Shown here piece after piece: positions 31,012-39,560 of a stretch of 64,000 bases of DNA (position 1 is the first letter of the stretch; each line of letters opens with the position of its first letter). Source of the DNA: Enterococcus sp. 9E7_DIV0242 (GTDB taxonomy: Bacteria; Bacillota; Bacilli; Lactobacillales; Enterococcaceae); the NCBI RefSeq assembly GCF_002140975.2, contig NZ_CP147247.1, forward strand, positions 1,674,001 to 1,738,000, in the 5' to 3' direction. The notes under the pieces were generated by a model. The model was not told the DNA's origin. It was given only the letters and a program-made list of their open reading frames with translations, and ran no database searches. Made by a program: the position numbers and the translations under genes.

Positions 31012-31416
31012 CTAAGCTTTCTTTCTTTGAATATAACCAAAGCTTATCAGTACGCCAAGCAAGCCCAAAAGCCCTAGGAACTGATACCCCGTTTGATTTT
31101 GTTCACCCGTTTCAGGATATTTTCCACCCCCAGGTTTCTTTGTACCTTCTGCTGTACTTTCAGAAGTTGATCGACTCGCTGTAGAAGACTCGGAAGATGA
31201 TATCTCTGTAGTCGAACTGCTGCTCGTTTCAGAAGTAGAGCTAGATGTATCTGTCCTTTTTTCATAGATATACGTTACTTGCTGAGTTTCTGCTGTAAAT
31301 TTTCCAGAAGCATTTTCCGGAATTTTTTTCAGTGTATAGCTTGAAAATTCTTTTACTGAAGTCTGATAGTTGGCACCAACAACACCAATGATTTCAGTAT
31401 CTTCTATCAGCTTCAC
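31012..31416 (-). pseudogene. Detached MucBP/cell-wall-anchor end of the GH18 chitinase
   Basis: Frame-shifted C-terminal part of the gene upstream. It reads most of a MucBP repeat (DDQGVKLIEDTEIIGVVGAN, ending VTYIYEK), a serine/threonine-rich wall-spanning stretch, then a sorting signal: KYPETGE (a variant of LPXTG), a membrane segment and RKKA. No signal peptide and no real ribosome site, so alone it cannot reach the wall. The possible GTG start overlaps the chitinase stop. Most simply, a small deletion in the second MucBP repeat broke one long gene. Confidence 0.8.
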
Positions 31417-33515
31417 ACCTTGATCATCACTTTTCCTGTTTCCTCGACAGGATCTTCCAACACATAGACAACAGAAATACTTTGTGGCGAATATTTGAAC
31501 AGTCCATTGATTGCTGTCGTCTCCGTTTTATAGCCTTCAACAGCAGGCACTGCCAACTCAAGTGATGTCCCTACTTCGCCCTGATGAACAACCTCTTCTG
31601 CCAAAAGCTCTTCCTTCTCATTTACAAGACGAACGGAGATTTTTCCAGTATTCTCATAAGTAGCAGGAAGCTCGTAAATCTGTTGTGTCCCATATGTCAC
31701 ACCATCTGACAGGATTCTCTGCTCTAGATTCAAATAGGCCAACCGCTTCATATGAGCAAAATCTGCATCTGTATATATATCAAAAGTGACTGTTTCACCC
31801 GGAGCAATAAACATTATCCCTACCTCAGATAAATCCAATGATTGAGATGGTTTAACAGAAGTTTTCGTCAAATTCTCCTTTTCAGTCGATAAAGTGAATA
31901 ACTCTCCTGATTCATTTGGCACTGATAATACAGGATTCTTGATTGTTTTATGGTTTTTCTCAACAGCTTTTAGAACACTATCTGTCTCTATTAGTTTTTC
32001 TTCATTTGTGAGACTGATTTTATAGCCTTCTTTTCCATCCATAAGAGGAGCTACTGTTGTCTTGATTGCCAAAGGTAACGACTCAAGCTCGTGTACCTGC
32101 AATGTTGGGTCTTTATACAGGCCGTTATAGATGGCCGTAGTCAACGTATCTCGTTTTTGACTCTCTTCTGCCGAAGGCTTATCCTGTGACTGCATCCAGG
32201 TAATGACTCCTCCCAGCCCCTTCTCACGAATATAGTTCGTCTTTGCCTGAATCGACTGTTCACTATCATAGGTGAAAAAGACTTTAGAAGCTTCACTATA
32301 CATATAAGAAGCCTTTGATTCGTCATCCCAATATTCCGTCAAATCGGAATACTTTTCCTTTAGTTGATCGAAAGAGCGATAGGCCCAAATACCACCATTA
32401 CGGCCTTGATCTCCGTTCACAAGAGGCTTGGCATTTTCCGCGCCACGGCTTTTATTGCCATCAGCATCCACAGTAGCAAAATCAGCACTACCAAACAAAC
32501 CTGGTAAATTTTCAGGATCAGGGCCATCATTTTCTACATTTCCCCATCCTCTACTGTAAAAAGCGGCACCAATCACAATTTTCTCCGGTGTAGCACCATT
32601 GTTTAAAAAATAGTTCACACTATCATTCGTACTGAAAGACCACGGCTTGCCATTCCCTTGTGGTGCTTTTGAGCTAGTATAAAGCCCACTATGATGATTT
32701 GTTGTATTTTCCCAGGCACCATGAATGTCGTAAGTCATCAAATTCGCAAAATCAACCACTTCAAAAACACCTGCAATGTCCGTTCCCATATTCAATGTAT
32801 ATGGTCCCGCTGCCAAGGCAACTGAAAGCTCATATTTTTTACCGGTTTTCTTGCCTAGCCCTTCCAAGCCACTTCTCAATTCCTTCAGCAAAGTAATAAA
32901 ATTCTGGCGATCTTTTTCAGAGGCTTCCGGCGTTCCTTCATCTTTCTTACTATCAACTAAATCTGGTTCCCTAACACTTCCCGGGTATTCCCAATCGATA
33001 TCCAAAAAATCCATTTGGTTATATTCGACGAATTTAACCAAATTTGATACTAGATTTTTCCGGTAGTCTTCGTTTTGCGCGTTTAAAGCAAAATCACCTG
33101 ATTTGGTCCAACCACCAACCGAAACACCAACTTTCAAATTTTGATTTTTTAAGCGCAACTCTTGCAGTGCATTCAAAAGTCCTGCATTAGGTGCATAATC
33201 AACAACGGTGCTTTCTCCACCTGTTGTTCCTACTGCGGCAAACTCATCTGTCCATTCTAAATTCCCTTTCACATCGAAATCCAGAAAAGCAAAATTCAAA
33301 TGTGTCAGTTTTTCAGCTGGAATATCCTTCGGGAAAAAATTTCCCTCACTGTCTTCAATCGACCAATCGCCATAATACATTACGTTTCGATATACCGGCT
33401 GCTCCTCTGCAAAAACAATTTCCCCAAAACCAGTTCCTTGTATAGATGTACTTGCTGTGAATAACCCCAAAATAATGACGAAGAACACAGGAACTATTTT
33501 TTTCATTTTGATCAT
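31413..33515 (-). CDS. Secreted GH18 chitinase-like enzyme, truncated by a frameshift
   Basis: 700 residues. Signal peptide (MIKMKKIVPVFFVIILGLFT), GH18 domain (about 38-460) with the catalytic DxxDxDxE in MDFLDIDWEYPGS, MTYDIHGAWEN and GVITWMQSQD. Then a beta-rich region and one MucBP repeat (GKISVRLVNEKEELLAEEV). A second repeat begins at ETGKV but runs into a stop; the rest is in the next frame (31012-31416). Likely still an active secreted enzyme on chitin or GlcNAc glycans but no longer wall-anchored. ATG 33515 with GGAG 7 bases upstream; a cre site lies 23 bases before. Confidence 0.88.
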   Translation of the reverse strand: MIKMKKIVPVFFVIILGLFTASTSIQGTGFGEIVFAEEQPVYRNVMYYGDWSIEDSEGNFFPKDIPAEKLTHLNFAFLDFDVKGNLEWTDEFAAVGTTGGESTVVDYAPNAGLLNALQELRLKNQNLKVGVSVGGWTKSGDFALNAQNEDYRKNLVSNLVKFVEYNQMDFLDIDWEYPGSVREPDLVDSKKDEGTPEASEKDRQNFITLLKELRSGLEGLGKKTGKKYELSVALAAGPYTLNMGTDIAGVFEVVDFANLMTYDIHGAWENTTNHHSGLYTSSKAPQGNGKPWSFSTNDSVNYFLNNGATPEKIVIGAAFYSRGWGNVENDGPDPENLPGLFGSADFATVDADGNKSRGAENAKPLVNGDQGRNGGIWAYRSFDQLKEKYSDLTEYWDDESKASYMYSEASKVFFTYDSEQSIQAKTNYIREKGLGGVITWMQSQDKPSAEESQKRDTLTTAIYNGLYKDPTLQVHELESLPLAIKTTVAPLMDGKEGYKISLTNEEKLIETDSVLKAVEKNHKTIKNPVLSVPNESGELFTLSTEKENLTKTSVKPSQSLDLSEVGIMFIAPGETVTFDIYTDADFAHMKRLAYLNLEQRILSDGVTYGTQQIYELPATYENTGKISVRLVNEKEELLAEEVVHQGEVGTSLELAVPAVEGYKTETTAINGLFKYSPQSISVVYVLEDPVEETGKVMIKV

Positions 33516-33537
33516 AGAGTCTCTCCTTTTCTGATAT

Positions 33538-33552
33538 TGTTTACGCTTTCAA
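33538..33552 (-). promoter_or_regulatory. CcpA cre site upstream of the GH18 gene
   Basis: Minus strand TTGAAAGCGTAAACA fits every fixed position of the cre consensus WTGNAANCGNWNNCA. It lies 23 bases before the ATG, so binding should block the promoter or early elongation. Carbon-catabolite control is usual for chitinase genes. Confidence 0.8.
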
Positions 33553-33656
33553 AAAGAGTGTAACATATTTTAACCAGCATTTAAATATTATAATGTAATA
33601 AAGTTAATATTTTTTGATAATCATTTCAATTACTAAAATTTACGAGAACAAAAAAA

Positions 33657-33688
33657 CAGAAGCAAACCTTTTTTAGGGTTAGCCTCTG
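33657..33688 (-). terminator. Terminator after small gene
   Basis: Minus strand CAGAGGCTAACCC, loop, GGTTTGCTTCTG then a run of seven T. Closes the 62-residue gene upstream. Confidence 0.8.
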
Positions 33689-33728
33689 TCTTAAAAAACA
33701 CTATTCTGTTGCATAAAACATTCATCCA

Positions 33729-33917
33729 TCACTTCGTTAACACTCCTGTTTTTTCTGATTTTTCAACAACGATCACGAGCTCTTTCACGCGACCGCCGAT
33801 TTTTTTTGCAAACAATTCCGCTTGATCGACATTCTGAAAGATGACCGCATCTTCCTTGTTGCGAGTTCGTCTGCCACAACTGTCAATATACCCATGAAAA
33901 ACTTTCACTGCATACAC
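33729..33917 (-). CDS. Small protein of unknown function
   Basis: 62 residues, mixed charged, no signal peptide or membrane segment: starts MYAVKVFHGYIDSCGRRTRN, ends ELVIVVEKSEKTGVLTK. GTG at 33917 has AGGAGGTG with 7-base spacing, much better than the ATG at 33941. Own terminator downstream. Two basic patches and a beta-rich end; no family recognised. Confidence 0.6.
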   Translation of the reverse strand: MYAVKVFHGYIDSCGRRTRNKEDAVIFQNVDQAELFAKKIGGRVKELVIVVEKSEKTGVLTK

Positions 33918-34055
33918 ATTCTCACCTCCTTTTTCAGACACTCACAATTCCATCTCGAAATAGAAAGTATCCTTTTCAATCAGAAGATACCCAATTTTGA
34001 ACGACGAATCAACTAATATGCTCATAACTATCCAAAATACGCCCAACTAGAAAAA

Positions 34056-34091
34056 CCCCTCTGTCTCTCACTACCTGAGAAACAAAGGGAT
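34056..34091 (-). terminator. Terminator after PAP-like gene
   Basis: CCCTCTGTCTCTC / GAGAAACAAAGGG stem (two mismatches), then on the minus strand GGTTTTTC. Confidence 0.75.
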
Positions 34092-34099
34092 CTCCATTA

Positions 34100-36637
34100 T
34101 TACTTAGTGATCGTGTAACTGTCGATCACTTTATACGCTGCGGTATAAACGGTCACTTTTAACGTCTGATCCTCCACACTAACTGCAGAAAAAACAGTAT
34201 TCTCCGGAAGGTTATCCTTCCCTGTGATATCACCTGCTGGTGCCCAGCGAACAGCTGTCCACGCTTTTGCATCTTCAAGCTTATACGTTTTTTGTCCGCT
34301 ATTTCTGGAAACCATATAAATTGTTCCATTTTCGCTGGTTGAAATCGTTGAAGGGTCAGACATATCTGTTACCGGCTGGCCATTTTTGATAGGATAGCTA
34401 CGGATATAATTATGATCATGACCAGACAACACCAAATTCACACCCAGTTCTTCCATAACCGGAACAAGTTTTGCTTTGATATTCTTTGACCCTAAAACAG
34501 AACTTGAAGAACTCGTCCATTTGCCACCATACGGACTCTTGTGGAAGGAAGCAACAATGAATTTTCCGTCGCCCTTTTCCGCTACCTCTGCTCTCATCCA
34601 GGCAATTTGCTTGTCAAGATTTGCAGTAGAATCGTAATTAGAATTGATATTGAAAAAGAGAACATTTCCGTAAACATAAGAATAGTTTAGTGGGAAGCCA
34701 TTTATCGAATCGACATTGAAAACTGATTGATAGAACGACTCACTCGTTTTATACTCGTGATTCCCCAATACTGGTAGAAAAGCAGTATCTGACATTTTTG
34801 TTCCCATTGCATTAAAGAAGCTCGTAAAATGAGATTCATTTGGTGACTCAACCATATCACCAGTATGAATAACCAGCGGTGTTTCCGGGAAACGGTTCAG
34901 CGCCTGACTTAGGGTATTTCCAAAATATGGTCCATAGCCAGATAGGTCACTTTGAGAATCAGCTAAATGTAAAAATGTGAATGGTTCTGCTTCCTCTGTA
35001 TCTGTCGTAAAGCTGTAAATCGGGCTATAATAGGTCGTTTCCGAACCTGTTTTTGCATTTTTGACTATATTCCCAACTCTATATTGATACGTAGTTCCCG
35101 GTGATAAGCCTTCAAGCTGCACCTTGTTCGTCGCTTTCTTTGTGAAGATTTGCTTGTTCTTTTCAGATGTACCTGAAAATACTTGCCAATTTTCTGCTGT
35201 AAATTCCGTACCAACTGGAACGACCTCAACAAACGGTTGACTGAATGCCGTTGCGGTCTCTGTTTGCCAGCTGATTGAGCGTGTCGTTTTGGCATCTTTG
35301 CCAAACGCATTATTCAGTGCGTAGGTCGTTAACTCTTTGGCTTCACGTGCTGGTGTAGCTGCATGATTGATTTCAAATTTGTCAATTTGCTGTCCATCAA
35401 CAGTATACGCAGCAACTTCGATCTTCTCAGCAGTGACTTGAATGTTGGTATACATTTTCTTCTCAGATGATTTCTTCTCTGTACTACTGCTGAAATCACT
35501 TGACTTATTGATCCATTCTCGTTTACTGCTATTCCCATTTTTTTGTTCGATTCCCGATGCCCCTGGTGAAACATAGACAGTTCCATCTTGTGCGGCAATT
35601 GTTTGATCACTTGGGTAATCTGAAAGGACAAGACCATTTTTTACTGGATAAGAGCGCTGATAGGCCGCTTCATTCCCTTGGATAACCAAGTGGATTCCTA
35701 ATTTATCGAACGCATCTTCCAATTTCTTTTTGATCGTTGACGTGTTGGATGAATTGCCATAGAAGCTATTACCGATCGAGACAATTTTCCATTTACCTTG
35801 TCCTTTGGCTGCAATTTCTTGATTCAGCCAGCTGATATGACTAGTAATATTCGCCGTAGATGTTAGCTTAGTATTCAACTGTAGGAACAGGGCATCACCA
35901 TAAACAAATGAATTATTTGCTAAATCATTACCAGAAGCTACTAAATTATGATTCAACAAAAATGCTTTATTACTTGAACCCGACGAAAGAGTCGTTGCAA
36001 CTAACGGATAGTTCTCATAGATACTTTCACCCTGTTGGAAATAGCCATTCCAATAAGCTTCTGAAGATAACGAGCTATTTGCTTGCCCTGTATGCATAAT
36101 AAATGCTGCTTCCGGATACTTCTCAACTGCTGTATGCAAGGTATTTCCATAATAATTTTGGTAGGACGAAGTTGTTCGATAGTTCGCATCTGAGGTAGCG
36201 ATAAATGAAAAGCTATTTACCGCAGCTTTTGTTGTGAAGGAGTATTCTTTAGAAATGGCTCCTGAAACTTCATCTACGATTCGATAATTGTAGGTCGTCC
36301 CTTGCTTTAACCCATCAATATCTGCTTTGTGATAAGAGATTTTACTACTTTTCGTTGCGGCTGCTGACACACTTTGATTCGCTTCAACATTGAAATCCTC
36401 ATCAGTTAAATAATAGTAAATAGTTGTTTCTGGTTGACTATCACGACTGGATGCTGTCTCTGCTGTTCGATAGTTCAAATGTACAGTAGAAGTCACATCA
36501 TCTCTTAACGACTGATTGAGGTTGTAGATCGATAACTCAGCCGCTTGTGCAGAATATTCTGTTGAAAAAGAAAATACTGTCAGTGCTAGCGCAACGCTCA
36601 TTACTCCTAACTTTCCCCTATTCATTCCTTTGTTCAT
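34100..36637 (-). CDS. Secreted tandem purple-acid-phosphatase-like protein
   Basis: 845 residues with a signal peptide (GKLGVMSVALALTVFSFSTE to AQAA). It holds two copies of a unit made of a fibronectin-like N-domain and a metallophosphoesterase domain. The second copy (about 420-845) has every metal motif: FLHLADSQSD, VIHTGDMVES, PVLGNHEYK, VLSGHDHNYIRSYP. The first copy (about 30-415) aligns along its length but reads FIATSDANYR, IMHTGQANSS and VIQGNEAAYQRSYP, so its ligands are lost. ATG 36637 has GGGGAG upstream. Secreted phosphatase; substrate unknown. Confidence 0.88.
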   Translation of the reverse strand: MNKGMNRGKLGVMSVALALTVFSFSTEYSAQAAELSIYNLNQSLRDDVTSTVHLNYRTAETASSRDSQPETTIYYYLTDEDFNVEANQSVSAAATKSSKISYHKADIDGLKQGTTYNYRIVDEVSGAISKEYSFTTKAAVNSFSFIATSDANYRTTSSYQNYYGNTLHTAVEKYPEAAFIMHTGQANSSLSSEAYWNGYFQQGESIYENYPLVATTLSSGSSNKAFLLNHNLVASGNDLANNSFVYGDALFLQLNTKLTSTANITSHISWLNQEIAAKGQGKWKIVSIGNSFYGNSSNTSTIKKKLEDAFDKLGIHLVIQGNEAAYQRSYPVKNGLVLSDYPSDQTIAAQDGTVYVSPGASGIEQKNGNSSKREWINKSSDFSSSTEKKSSEKKMYTNIQVTAEKIEVAAYTVDGQQIDKFEINHAATPAREAKELTTYALNNAFGKDAKTTRSISWQTETATAFSQPFVEVVPVGTEFTAENWQVFSGTSEKNKQIFTKKATNKVQLEGLSPGTTYQYRVGNIVKNAKTGSETTYYSPIYSFTTDTEEAEPFTFLHLADSQSDLSGYGPYFGNTLSQALNRFPETPLVIHTGDMVESPNESHFTSFFNAMGTKMSDTAFLPVLGNHEYKTSESFYQSVFNVDSINGFPLNYSYVYGNVLFFNINSNYDSTANLDKQIAWMRAEVAEKGDGKFIVASFHKSPYGGKWTSSSSSVLGSKNIKAKLVPVMEELGVNLVLSGHDHNYIRSYPIKNGQPVTDMSDPSTISTSENGTIYMVSRNSGQKTYKLEDAKAWTAVRWAPAGDITGKDNLPENTVFSAVSVEDQTLKVTVYTAAYKVIDSYTITK

Positions 36638-37212
36638 CTGTTTCTCCCCATTTCTTTCTTTGCTTTGGCTTGTCTCTATCAAATACTCCACTTGATACAT
36701 TCCAACAAAGAATTATCCAAAATAAAAAAACGCCATATATTTAAATAATACCAGATATACAGACGTTTTTGACAATAAAAATTACATTTGTTTTTTATCA
36801 TCAAATAATAAAGAGTAACAAAAAAGAAAAATATCACTATAAACAAAAATACAATGAATATATCAAGATTCTATCGATAAAAACGAGATACTGAAAGACA
36901 ATACAAAATTCATCTTATTCTCAATTTTTACACTTCCTATCTCCCCTCTTAGCTAGCCGTCATCGTCTGAATTTTATGCTCTTTGCTATACTTTCAGTTA
37001 CCTCTCTCTTTTCCACTACTAAATAGTTATCTGTTTTTTCAATCAGATATAAAATAAGCCGAAGAACGCAAGCAATTCTTCCGTTTTTTACGATTACTTC
37101 GTTGAATATAGATAGACATCTAAAACGATTACTATATACATAAGAGCAAATTGGCCAAAATAAAAAAGCTAGAATCCTTATCAATTAAGGACTCTAGCTA
37201 TATTCTTAAAGA
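36638..37212. other. AT-rich gap between PAP gene and island
   Basis: No convincing gene in 575 bases. It holds the likely original rpmA terminator (37168-37199) and a small stem GAAGAA / TTCTTC followed by a T-run on the plus strand (about 37055-37085). The longest frame here (36960-37184, minus) covers the terminator and has no ribosome site. Confidence 0.6.
37168..37199 (-). terminator. Probable original terminator of rpmA, now 8.4 kb away
   Basis: Minus strand AGCTAGAGTCCTT, loop, AAGGATTCTAGCT, then TTTTTTATTTT. It lies 14 bases beyond the left 18-bp att copy, where the downstream flank of rpmA would be without the island. Confidence 0.8.
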
Positions 37213-37230
37213 TTAGTTAGCTACTGGATA
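37213..37230 (-). repeat. Left att core of the island (18 bp)
   Basis: TTAGTTAGCTACTGGATA, identical to 45614-45631. The flanking bases differ at both ends. The sequence equals the last five codons plus stop of rpmA. Confidence 0.9.
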
Positions 37231-37336
37231 TAGTGGAGGGCTGATTTTACAGCGTTTTACTTGTTTCATTATTAATGAATTAAAGAATAAAATTTACTAA
37301 TCGCCTGTCATAGAATATCAACAAGTATTTTACTTT

Positions 37337-37359
37337 TGGCATTCAAAATGGCATTCAAT
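37337..37359 (+). repeat. Left integrase arm-site repeat
   Basis: Two copies of TGGCATTCAA 12 bp apart, identical over 23 bp to 45521-45543 and in the same orientation. Such paired short repeats inside both ends of an element are typical arm-type sites for the N-terminal domain of tyrosine integrases. Confidence 0.8.
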
Positions 37360-37603
37360 AAAATTTCTCATAAGCTGCGGCGCTACTTTAAGAATCGTTT
37401 GACGGTTCTTTTTTATTATTCCGGATCCTGGCCGGAGGACCTCCCCATAATCTCCCCTATCCATAGTTTGTTACCCACACTAATAACATTCCGATTGAAC
37501 CGGAGCGCTCTATAAATCCCCATTGCCTTGCCCCCACCGTATGGCATGAAATGCTTTCTATCTGTGTTTGTTTTGAAATGTAGCCCCCTTTATAAAATAA
37601 AAA

Positions 37604-37802
37604 GTCAGGTTTTGTCAGGTTTCTATACATATGTGAATGTTGGGTTTTGCTAAGTTTTAACTATTTCCTATAAATGTATTTGAAAACTAAGTTTTACGAA
37701 GTCCTACGCATTTTAAAAGTGAGGTTTTATGAGGTTCCATAATATAAAAGTGTTCAGGTTTACTCAGGTCCTAAAGAGTATAAATGTTAGCATTTGTTAG
37801 CC
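37604..37802 (+). repeat. Iteron-pair array 1 (six pairs, plus orientation)
   Basis: Six elements, each a 5-6 bp half-site repeated at exactly 10 bp: GTCAGGTTTTGTCAGGT (37604), GTTGGGTTTTGCTAAGTTT (37639), ACTAAGTTTTACGAAGTCC (37686), GTGAGGTTTTATGAGGTTCC (37719), GTTCAGGTTTACTCAGGTCC (37752), TGTTAGCATTTGTTAGCC (37785). Elements are 32-47 bases apart and often followed by TATAC or TATAAATG. The half-site drifts from pair to pair but the two halves of one pair mostly stay alike. Confidence 0.85.
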
Positions 37803-37972
37803 TTCTACGGACGTGCTACAGCTCTCCAGCATATTTTACCACAAAGGATGAAAGAAGCCTCTCAGCGGCCAAAATATGGCCGAAACAATCATAGAAATAG
37901 CCTGATTACTGTTTATAATAGGGAACAAATTAGTATTTTTTAGTAGTTTGTCCCTCCCTTTATACATTCAAA

Positions 37973-38137
37973 CCTTAGCATTTCTAAGCATCTTATACAT
38001 TTCAACCTTAACAATTCTTAACAATGTGGTCATGTGGTCAAGTTTAGTCAAGTGTTGCTGGTCCCTTATACGTTTCAAATCTCAACATTTCTCAACAATG
38101 ACCCTATAATAGAAAAAGGTTAACAAACGTTAACAGG
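37973..38137 (-). repeat. Iteron-pair array 2 (five pairs, inverted)
   Basis: Plus-strand text: CCTTAGCATTTCTAAGCAT (37973), CCTTAACAATTCTTAACAAT (38006), GGTCAAGTTTAGTCAAGTG (38036), CTCAACATTTCTCAACAATG (38081), GGTTAACAAACGTTAACAGG (38118). All have 10-bp internal spacing. Read on the minus strand they match array 1 (for example GTTAAGAATTGTTAAGG), each followed by TTTGAAA and GTATAA, so the two arrays point at each other. Confidence 0.8.
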
Positions 38138-38230
38138 CCCCCCAGTTCATCGCCGCATGAGAAAAAATGTACAGTGACGGCGTGAAGCACAAAAAAGAAC
38201 ACCGTAGGGAGATGGCCCCCTACTGCATAC

Positions 38231-38266
38231 AAAAAGAGGACCGGCCGGGATGTTCTCCATCCTCTT
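38231..38266 (-). terminator. Terminator of the island's main operon
   Basis: Minus strand AAGAGGA, loop, TCCTCTT then TTTGTATG. It lies 45 bases after the last gene and before the origin-like region. Confidence 0.8.
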
Positions 38267-38310
38267 AGCTAGTCCTCTCAATATGGCACTGTTTCATACC
38301 TGGATCGCTC

Positions 38311-38643
38311 TTATTCTTCCCAGTAAATGGCCAACTCGTCTGCGATCTGCTTAAACAGGCGCTTCTGTTTCCGTTTGATTGTAGAACACGAGTAGCAAGC
38401 TTCTAATAAAGCCTTCTGAACGGAATACCCTTTGAAGTAGTGCAATGTGATGTAACAGTTAAAACTTTCATCCCCTGTATTGGCCAAGCAATCACGAATG
38501 GCTTTTTGTTTCCGGCGAATCTCTTTAGCCACTCCCTCACTGTCTGGATCGTTTCCCAGTGTGGCCAGCTGCTTATCAAAGAATGGGTATTCGTGCATAA
38601 GATCCCGAACCTTTAGATAGCTTGTTGGGTGCATACGCTTCAT
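38311..38643 (-). CDS. Island gene with sigma-like/RinA-ArpU-type HTH end
   Basis: 110 residues, basic. The C-terminal half (HYFKGYSVQKALLEACYSCS then TIKRKQKRLFKQIADEL) has the spacing of the helix-turn-helix seen in RinA/ArpU-type phage late regulators; the match is by pattern only. GGAGGG lies 9 bases before the ATG. Last gene before the operon terminator. It could control transcription of island or helper genes. Confidence 0.6.
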   Translation of the reverse strand: MKRMHPTSYLKVRDLMHEYPFFDKQLATLGNDPDSEGVAKEIRRKQKAIRDCLANTGDESFNCYITLHYFKGYSVQKALLEACYSCSTIKRKQKRLFKQIADELAIYWEE

Positions 38644-38685
38644 AAGGCATCGCCCTCCTCTCTCGATTGGATAACCACCAGCAAG

Positions 38686-39189
38686 CTAATCCATCATGTG
38701 CCAGCAAGCACCTTCAAAGCACCCCGTTTCAGTATTGAAGGTAATTACTTTGTTATAGCACGCTGCCAGGTACACCAATTCATAGATATGTGTTTTCCCT
38801 TTTAACCACTGGGCTATCTCACTATCCTGTAAACTGAACTCTTTACCTGGCAAAGTATGATAAAGCGGCGGCATCAAGTCTATTCCGTCTTTTTCAAAAA
38901 CCTGTTCTAATTGCTCACCCCAGCCAGTTTTAGCCCCTCCAGGAAACCATACTTTTTCAGCCTTTCCATAATTCCAACCAACATAAATATATCTATCCGT
39001 CTCCTCTTCCTTATAGCTTATAATCACATAGCTGGACGTTACTAAGCTTACCACATAATTTATAATAGGCGATTCCTTCATCCAAGCGATGACCTCAGCC
39101 CGGTTTGCTTTTGGTGGCATCGTTTTAAATTCTAAAAAATTTTGATCACGTACTACACGAAACTTTTTTCTTCTTTTTTTCCTTGCCAC
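38686..39189 (-). CDS. Island protein of unknown function
   Basis: 167 residues with a very basic start (ARKKRRKKFRVVR), then a mixed soluble domain with many aromatics (YIYVGWNYGKAEKVWFPGG; FNTETGCFEGACWHMMD). No known family seen. GTG at 39189 has AGGAGGG with about 7-base spacing and is preferred to the ATG at 39210, which precedes the ribosome site. Lies 42 bases before the last gene. Confidence 0.65.
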   Translation of the reverse strand: MARKKRRKKFRVVRDQNFLEFKTMPPKANRAEVIAWMKESPIINYVVSLVTSSYVIISYKEEETDRYIYVGWNYGKAEKVWFPGGAKTGWGEQLEQVFEKDGIDLMPPLYHTLPGKEFSLQDSEIAQWLKGKTHIYELVYLAACYNKVITFNTETGCFEGACWHMMD

Positions 39190-39382
39190 TTTCCACCCTC
39201 CTTCCTTCACGTATTTTTTCTTTCACACGTTTAGGGAATGAATCAAGAGGTAGTGTATAGGCTTGGCTACCTTCCAAGCCAGCCTTACACAACTCTTTTA
39301 TTCCCTGTCCCTGTAACGATTCACCAATATATATATTTTGTATATATATATCAGATTGCACAGTGAAAATCATATATTTCAC
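39146..39382 (-). CDS. Possible short island gene, start unclear
   Basis: Up to 78 residues. The middle part (ELCKAGLEGSQAYTLPLDSF, PKRVKEKIREG) looks like real protein, but the first part is a low-complexity TATATA tract and no ribosome site precedes any start. It overlaps the next gene by 44 bases. It may be a remnant of a longer gene. Confidence 0.35.
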   Translation of the reverse strand: MKYMIFTVQSDIYIQNIYIGESLQGQGIKELCKAGLEGSQAYTLPLDSFPKRVKEKIREGRRVESGKEKKKKKVSCST

Positions 39383-39425
39383 AAATTAGATAAATATTGA
39401 TATACGGCTATTTACAGAGTGAAAA

Positions 39426-39560
39426 AGTGAAAATTTCCTTGTTTTCTTCACTTTGCAATTCACAAGCTGAAAAAGGTGAGTGAAAATGTTATTTAAAGCT
39501 TCTACTCTTTCATTTCTTCATTGTGAAATTAAGTGAAATTTCCTTGTTTTTTTCACTTTT
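39426..39560 (+). repeat. Paired GTGAAA/TTCAC repeats after rep
   Basis: Two near-identical 29-base copies (39426-39454 and 39532-39560) of AGTGAAAATTTCCTTG followed by TTTTCTTCACTTT, each nearly palindromic at its ends. More GTGAAA and TTTCAC motifs lie at about 39361-39380 and 39478-39530. The second copy touches the rep stop codon. Possible protein-binding sites or a promoter-control region for the genes downstream. Confidence 0.65.

Larger units (their letters stand above)
37604..38137. other. Putative replication origin of the island
   Basis: Two inverted arrays of paired iterons flank a 170-base centre (37803-37972) that holds a palindrome CGGCCAAAATATGGCCG (37866-37882), an AT-rich stretch and a GGGAACAAA / TTTGTCCC stem (37921-37954). 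SaPI origins are known to have short iterons in a semi-palindromic arrangement around an AT-rich core next to the rep gene. Here the rep-like gene is about 1.4 kb away. No gene is seen in 37231-38310. Confidence 0.65.

Noticed and set aside
36960..37184. 74-codon frame on the minus strand left of the island
   Set aside because: It runs over the displaced rpmA terminator, has no ribosome site and looks like nothing known.
37604..38137. CRISPR array reading of the spaced repeats
   Set aside because: Repeats are too short and change from unit to unit, no constant repeat with unique spacers, and no cas genes nearby.
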